A stretch of 7,393 nucleotides of DNA from positions 1-7,393 of the forward strand of contig CALGHW010000084.1 in assembly GCA_937916075.1 (NCBI GenBank), given 5' to 3'. Below the pieces are notes generated by a model. It made no database searches. It was not told where the DNA came from and worked only from the letters and a program-made list of their open reading frames with translations. How positions within the stretch are numbered: position 1 is the first letter of the stretch; every line of letters starts with the position of its first letter. Source of the DNA: an uncultured Prevotella sp. Lineage in GTDB: Bacteria; Bacteroidota; Bacteroidia; Bacteroidales; Bacteroidaceae. The translations under genes and the position numbers were made by a program. Below are positions 4,322-7,393 of the stretch, piece by piece.

Positions 4322-6064
4322 TTATTTTTTGATGATTAACGAGTCCCTGTGTCCCGGTTTCCACAAGCTGTAACCGGCTGTCGTGGTCGTGTTCTTGGCT
4401 GGGTTGGGCTGCAGACCGGCTGCGCGCACCTCAAAAGGCAGTTGCACGGCCTGGCGAGGGTCACGATACTCCATGCTGTCGGTCAGTTCCAGGGCATTGA
4501 GTGAGGTGATGATGAGGCGGCGGTAGAGTTTGATACCATAGCGCTTGATGTCAAACCAGCGCATACCTTCATGCAGGAACTCGATGCGCCGGATGAGCAG
4601 CAAGGTTTGGAGCAGGTCTTCCTGGTCGCTTCCCTCAGTGAGGGTCAGCCATTCCGGGTGCAGGTGCTTGCGGGGTGCGGGCTTTTCGGGGCGGTAATAG
4701 TCATATCTTTCGGCCCACTGCCGGATGAGGTCCATCGTCAGATGGTTGTTGGTGGCCTCTTTGGCGTAGATATAATTCCAGTTCTCGTCATATTGGTAGG
4801 TGTTGTATTCTACGCTGTCGGCCACGAAGTTGCCGGTCCATGTGTTGATATCTTCCAGACACCGGGTATTGTCACCTTTGATGGCATAGGCCTCGGCCCG
4901 GTTGAGCAGAGCCTCCTCAGATTTCAATGCCACAAACACCGTGCGGTAATATCCCGTGTGGGTGTTGGCGTTTACCTCCTCGAAGTAAGCCGGGGTCTTG
5001 GGCAGCATAAACTTATTGTAGGCAGCGCTGTAGAACCAGTAGAACTTGAAGAGCTGTTGTGACTGCTGTGCCACGTCATTTTCGGGAGCCCATGGGGTGG
5101 CGAAGAACTCCTCTGCCTGTCCGATGTAGCTGTTGTTGTTGAAGCGGCTTCCGGTGGAGTAGCCACTGAAGTAATACTGGTCGGTGGAATAGACGGGACA
5201 GAGCAAGAAGTTGGCCTGTTCGCTGGCCGATGCATACTGCTGTGCGCGGGGCTGCATGTTGTCGGTGGGCATATTGGCCATGGCGTCATAGTCACGCATC
5301 ATTTCACTGGCATTGTTACCCAGCGCCAAGGTGGAGTACTTAATGACGCTGTCTGGTTTTTGGTAGAACAGGTAGAAGCGTGAGGCGAAAGTATAGGCTG
5401 CCTTGGTGTTGAAGTGATAGCGGGGCACCTTATAGATGCCGTCGCTCATCAGGGCCATACCCTCTTGCAGGTCGCGCTCCACCTTGGCATAATCTTCAGC
5501 CACGGTGCCCCGGTCATATTTGGGGTCAAGTGTCGTCTCCGGCTCGGTGGTATAAGGGATACCCATGTCGGTGGCGCTGTGGGCCTTGGAATAGTTGAGG
5601 CAGAAGATGTTGGTGAGCATGAAGTGGGCGTAAGCCCGGCAGAGCAGAGCCTCGGCCCGGTAGGCCTTCAGATTGTCTGTGGAGGCTCCTCCCATATCGT
5701 CGATAGCCTTGAGGGCTTGGTTGGCGGCTCCGATGGCGGCGTAATAGTCTTGCCAAATCATCTGCGGGCTTTCGTTGTCCTGCTCCGTCACCTCTTGCCA
5801 GCGGAAGCATTGTTCGGAGAATCTGTCGTAGTAGCCGTTGGCGGATCCGTTGAGGTCGTCGGCATTGTCAGAGGCCAGTTCGGCCACTCTCACATATGAT
5901 GCGCCGGGATAGGCGGTGGTGAGCAACGCCTTGATTTTCTCTTCAGAGTCTACTGTGATGCGGCTGTCTGGAGTAGCGTCGAGAAAGTCGTTGCATGAGC
6001 TGAGTGACAGAGCCGACAGCAAGCCTGCCAGTAGATATGTCTTGTTGAAATGTTGTCTGTTCAT
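4322..6064 (-). CDS. RagB/SusD-family outer-membrane nutrient-binding lipoprotein
   Basis: A complete 580-residue SusD-type lipoprotein that would form the lid over its SusC partner and capture substrate on the outer surface. The signal peptide ends in LSSC (Cys24), followed by the family hallmark NDFLD. The N-terminal region (ITVDSEEKIKALLTTAY) and the helical part (YYAAIGAANQALKAID; AEALLCRAYAHFMLTNIF) correspond to the TPR-like scaffold. A later NRAEAYAIKGD and the conserved RRIEFLHEGMRWFDIKRYG at about residues 491-509 complete the family pattern. Length is at the upper end of normal (about 450-600). It starts 14 bp after the susC stop without a Shine-Dalgarno. The substrate cannot be read from the sequence. 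The gene symbol is withheld because susD proper belongs to the starch system. Confidence 0.95.
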   Translation of the reverse strand: MNRQHFNKTYLLAGLLSALSLSSCNDFLDATPDSRITVDSEEKIKALLTTAYPGASYVRVAELASDNADDLNGSANGYYDRFSEQCFRWQEVTEQDNESPQMIWQDYYAAIGAANQALKAIDDMGGASTDNLKAYRAEALLCRAYAHFMLTNIFCLNYSKAHSATDMGIPYTTEPETTLDPKYDRGTVAEDYAKVERDLQEGMALMSDGIYKVPRYHFNTKAAYTFASRFYLFYQKPDSVIKYSTLALGNNASEMMRDYDAMANMPTDNMQPRAQQYASASEQANFLLCPVYSTDQYYFSGYSTGSRFNNNSYIGQAEEFFATPWAPENDVAQQSQQLFKFYWFYSAAYNKFMLPKTPAYFEEVNANTHTGYYRTVFVALKSEEALLNRAEAYAIKGDNTRCLEDINTWTGNFVADSVEYNTYQYDENWNYIYAKEATNNHLTMDLIRQWAERYDYYRPEKPAPRKHLHPEWLTLTEGSDQEDLLQTLLLIRRIEFLHEGMRWFDIKRYGIKLYRRLIITSLNALELTDSMEYRDPRQAVQLPFEVRAAGLQPNPAKNTTTTAGYSLWKPGHRDSLIIKK

Positions 6065-6078
6065 GATGTGTGTTGTCT

Positions 6079-7393
6079 TTAAAAACCTATTCTTGCTGTG
6101 AATGTGTATTGCTTGGGCATCGGTGATGCCACACCACCTGTGTTGAAAAATTCGGGGTCGTTGCCGTTGAGCTTCTTATCTGCATAGATGAGGAAGAGGT
6201 TGGTGGCCTGCAGCTTGAGGTTCAGGTTGTTGAGTCCCAACTTGGCCATCCACTTGCCTCGGAAGGTGTAGTCGAGTGATATCTCTTTCATGCGGATAAA
6301 GTCGCCTTTGGCGATGCGCTCAGTGCTGTAGTTGTAGGCGTTGTAGGCCACCGAGAGGTTGGGGTTGAGGAAGTTTTGGCGGCGTGATGGTATTACGGGC
6401 ACTGTGGTTACGTTTTCCTCGCCTGACGACGACCATCGGTTGTTGAATTCTCGCGGTGTGGCCACCATGTCGGTGTAGGTGTTGGAGAATACGGGGTCGA
6501 GTCTTACCACATTGCCAAAGGAGTAGACGATGAAGACATTCAGTCGGAATCCCTTGTAGCTGAAGGTGTTCTCCAGCGAGCCATAGTCGGTGGGGTCGTA
6601 CTTCAGCCAGCTCAGGTCGGCATATTCCTGAAAGTTGATTCCGTCGGTTGTTATCTTGTCATCTGCTACCTTGAAAGTGGGCAAGCCCTCGTTGGTAAGC
6701 TTGTTGAACGGGATACTGAAGATAGAGCGTACGGGATAGCCTTCCAAAGCAAATCCGTTGCCACGTACAAGGTCGATGATGCGTGAGGTGTTTTTCAGGT
6801 TGGTCACCTCGTTGTGTTGGTGTGAGTAGAGGAAGGTGGTGCCCCATTCAAAATCTTTTGTTTGGATGTTCTTGGTGCTCAGCGACAACTCGAAGCCACT
6901 TGATTTCATGTCGGCGATGTTGCCGTATTTGTTGATTTCTCCACCGACACCTTGCACGGTAACCGGACCGATAAGGTCGAAGTTGCGGCGGTCATACCAA
7001 CTGAGTTCCAGGTTGATGCGGTTGTTGAGGAAGCCCATGTCGGCTGTAAGGCTCAGTTCGTGCTTCTTCTCATAAGTCAGTTCGGAGTTGCCGAGCTGGG
7101 TGATGCGCAGGGCTGTCTCCTGGTCGGAGCTGGCGGGTCGCCAGGCAATCTCGCTGTTGATGATGGCCACGGAGTTGGAGATGTCAAATGGGCCACGGTC
7201 TGCTGTCAGTGAATAGGAGCCTTTCAGTGTGAAATGGCTCAGCCAGGGCTGAAACTGCTTGAACCAGCCTTCCTCATGAGCGTTCCATGCTCCGGAGATG
7301 TTCCAGGTGGGTAGCCACCGGCTCTTGCGGGCGCTGCCTAAAGTGTTGGTGCCTTCATAGCGGAGGGTTCCGTTCAGAATGTAGCGTCCTTTA
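6079..7393 (-). CDS. SusC/RagA-family TonB-dependent outer-membrane transporter, C-terminal part (5' end outside window)
   Basis: The frame stays open from the right edge to the stop at 6079, giving 437 residues of a protein usually about 1000 long. What is present is the C-terminal half of the 22-stranded barrel. The edge region reads YILNGTLRYEGTNTLG, then RWLPTWNISGAWN, a typical SusC segment. Later come KKHELSLTADMGFLNNRINL, SSGFELSLSTK, EGYPVRSIFS and NTFSYKGFRLNVF. The protein ends QYTFTARIGF, with the terminal phenylalanine of an outer-membrane barrel beta-signal. A GTG at 7170 could be mistaken for a start, but the SusC-like reading continues upstream of it. The plug, TonB box and carboxypeptidase-like N-terminal domain lie outside the window. 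It works with the SusD protein 14 bp downstream and depends on a TonB-ExbB-ExbD motor such as that encoded on the left. Confidence 0.95.
   Translation of the reverse strand, partial: KGRYILNGTLRYEGTNTLGSARKSRWLPTWNISGAWNAHEEGWFKQFQPWLSHFTLKGSYSLTADRGPFDISNSVAIINSEIAWRPASSDQETALRITQLGNSELTYEKKHELSLTADMGFLNNRINLELSWYDRRNFDLIGPVTVQGVGGEINKYGNIADMKSSGFELSLSTKNIQTKDFEWGTTFLYSHQHNEVTNLKNTSRIIDLVRGNGFALEGYPVRSIFSIPFNKLTNEGLPTFKVADDKITTDGINFQEYADLSWLKYDPTDYGSLENTFSYKGFRLNVFIVYSFGNVVRLDPVFSNTYTDMVATPREFNNRWSSSGEENVTTVPVIPSRRQNFLNPNLSVAYNAYNYSTERIAKGDFIRMKEISLDYTFRGKWMAKLGLNNLNLKLQATNLFLIYADKKLNGNDPEFFNTGGVASPMPKQYTFTARIGF

Noticed and set aside
3727..4332. 201-codon open frame on the plus strand opposite the metallohydrolase gene
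   Set aside because: It is antisense to a well-supported gene, has a repetitive Val/Gly-rich composition with no recognisable domain, and arises from codon bias of the opposite strand.
4571..5899. Plus-strand open frames opposite susD (4571-5062, 5414-5899)
   Set aside because: Both lie fully antisense to the intact SusD coding region and show no domain; they are shadow frames.
6079..7170. GTG at 7170 as the start of a complete 363-residue protein
   Set aside because: The same frame stays open to the window edge and the upstream residues are typical SusC barrel sequence, so it is an internal valine codon.

Overview
The window looks like a chromosomal segment of a Bacteroidales bacterium, most plausibly Prevotella/Prevotellaceae or a close relative. 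The evidence is a SusC/SusD outer-membrane pair, Bacteroidetes-type lipoproteins with acidic residues after the lipobox cysteine, two ExbD paralogues in tandem, and a promoter matching the Bacteroidetes -33/-7 consensus (TTG then TAnnTTTG). The genus is inference; no rRNA or marker gene is present.

Left part, plus strand (1-1202): the end of a Ton-motor operon. It holds the last 44 residues of a membrane protein cut by the window edge, then two ExbD-family stator proteins (139-741 and 738-1202) that overlap by ATGA. Both exbD starts are preceded by near-perfect Shine-Dalgarno sequences, which is unusual in this phylum. The motor would energise TonB-dependent transporters such as the SusC encoded opposite. 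An AT-rich gap with a good promoter follows, then a separately transcribed Lrp/AsnC regulator (1303-1797) ending at a strong stem-loop terminator (1820-1870).

Right part, minus strand (7393 down to 1967): a tightly packed operon running towards the regulator. In transcription order it encodes the C-terminal part of a SusC/RagA-type TonB-dependent transporter (cut by the right edge), a complete SusD/RagB-type binding lipoprotein, an HExxH zinc metallohydrolase lipoprotein, and a DUF4302-type lipoprotein. Gaps are 14, 16 and 38 bp. This is a recognised but functionally uncharacterised SusCD locus type. No glycoside hydrolase, sulfatase or dedicated sensor is visible, so a peptide or protein-derived substrate is a reasonable guess, not a demonstration.

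The two halves converge on a 169-bp gap (1798-1966) filled with hairpins and a duplicated 20-bp hairpin unit. No RNA genes, mobile elements, CRISPR arrays or gene-free stretches over 300 bp were seen. I found no clearly new multi-gene system. The best leads are the metallohydrolase/DUF4302 pair, the Shine-Dalgarno anomaly, and a 10-bp inverted repeat bracketing the lrp promoter.
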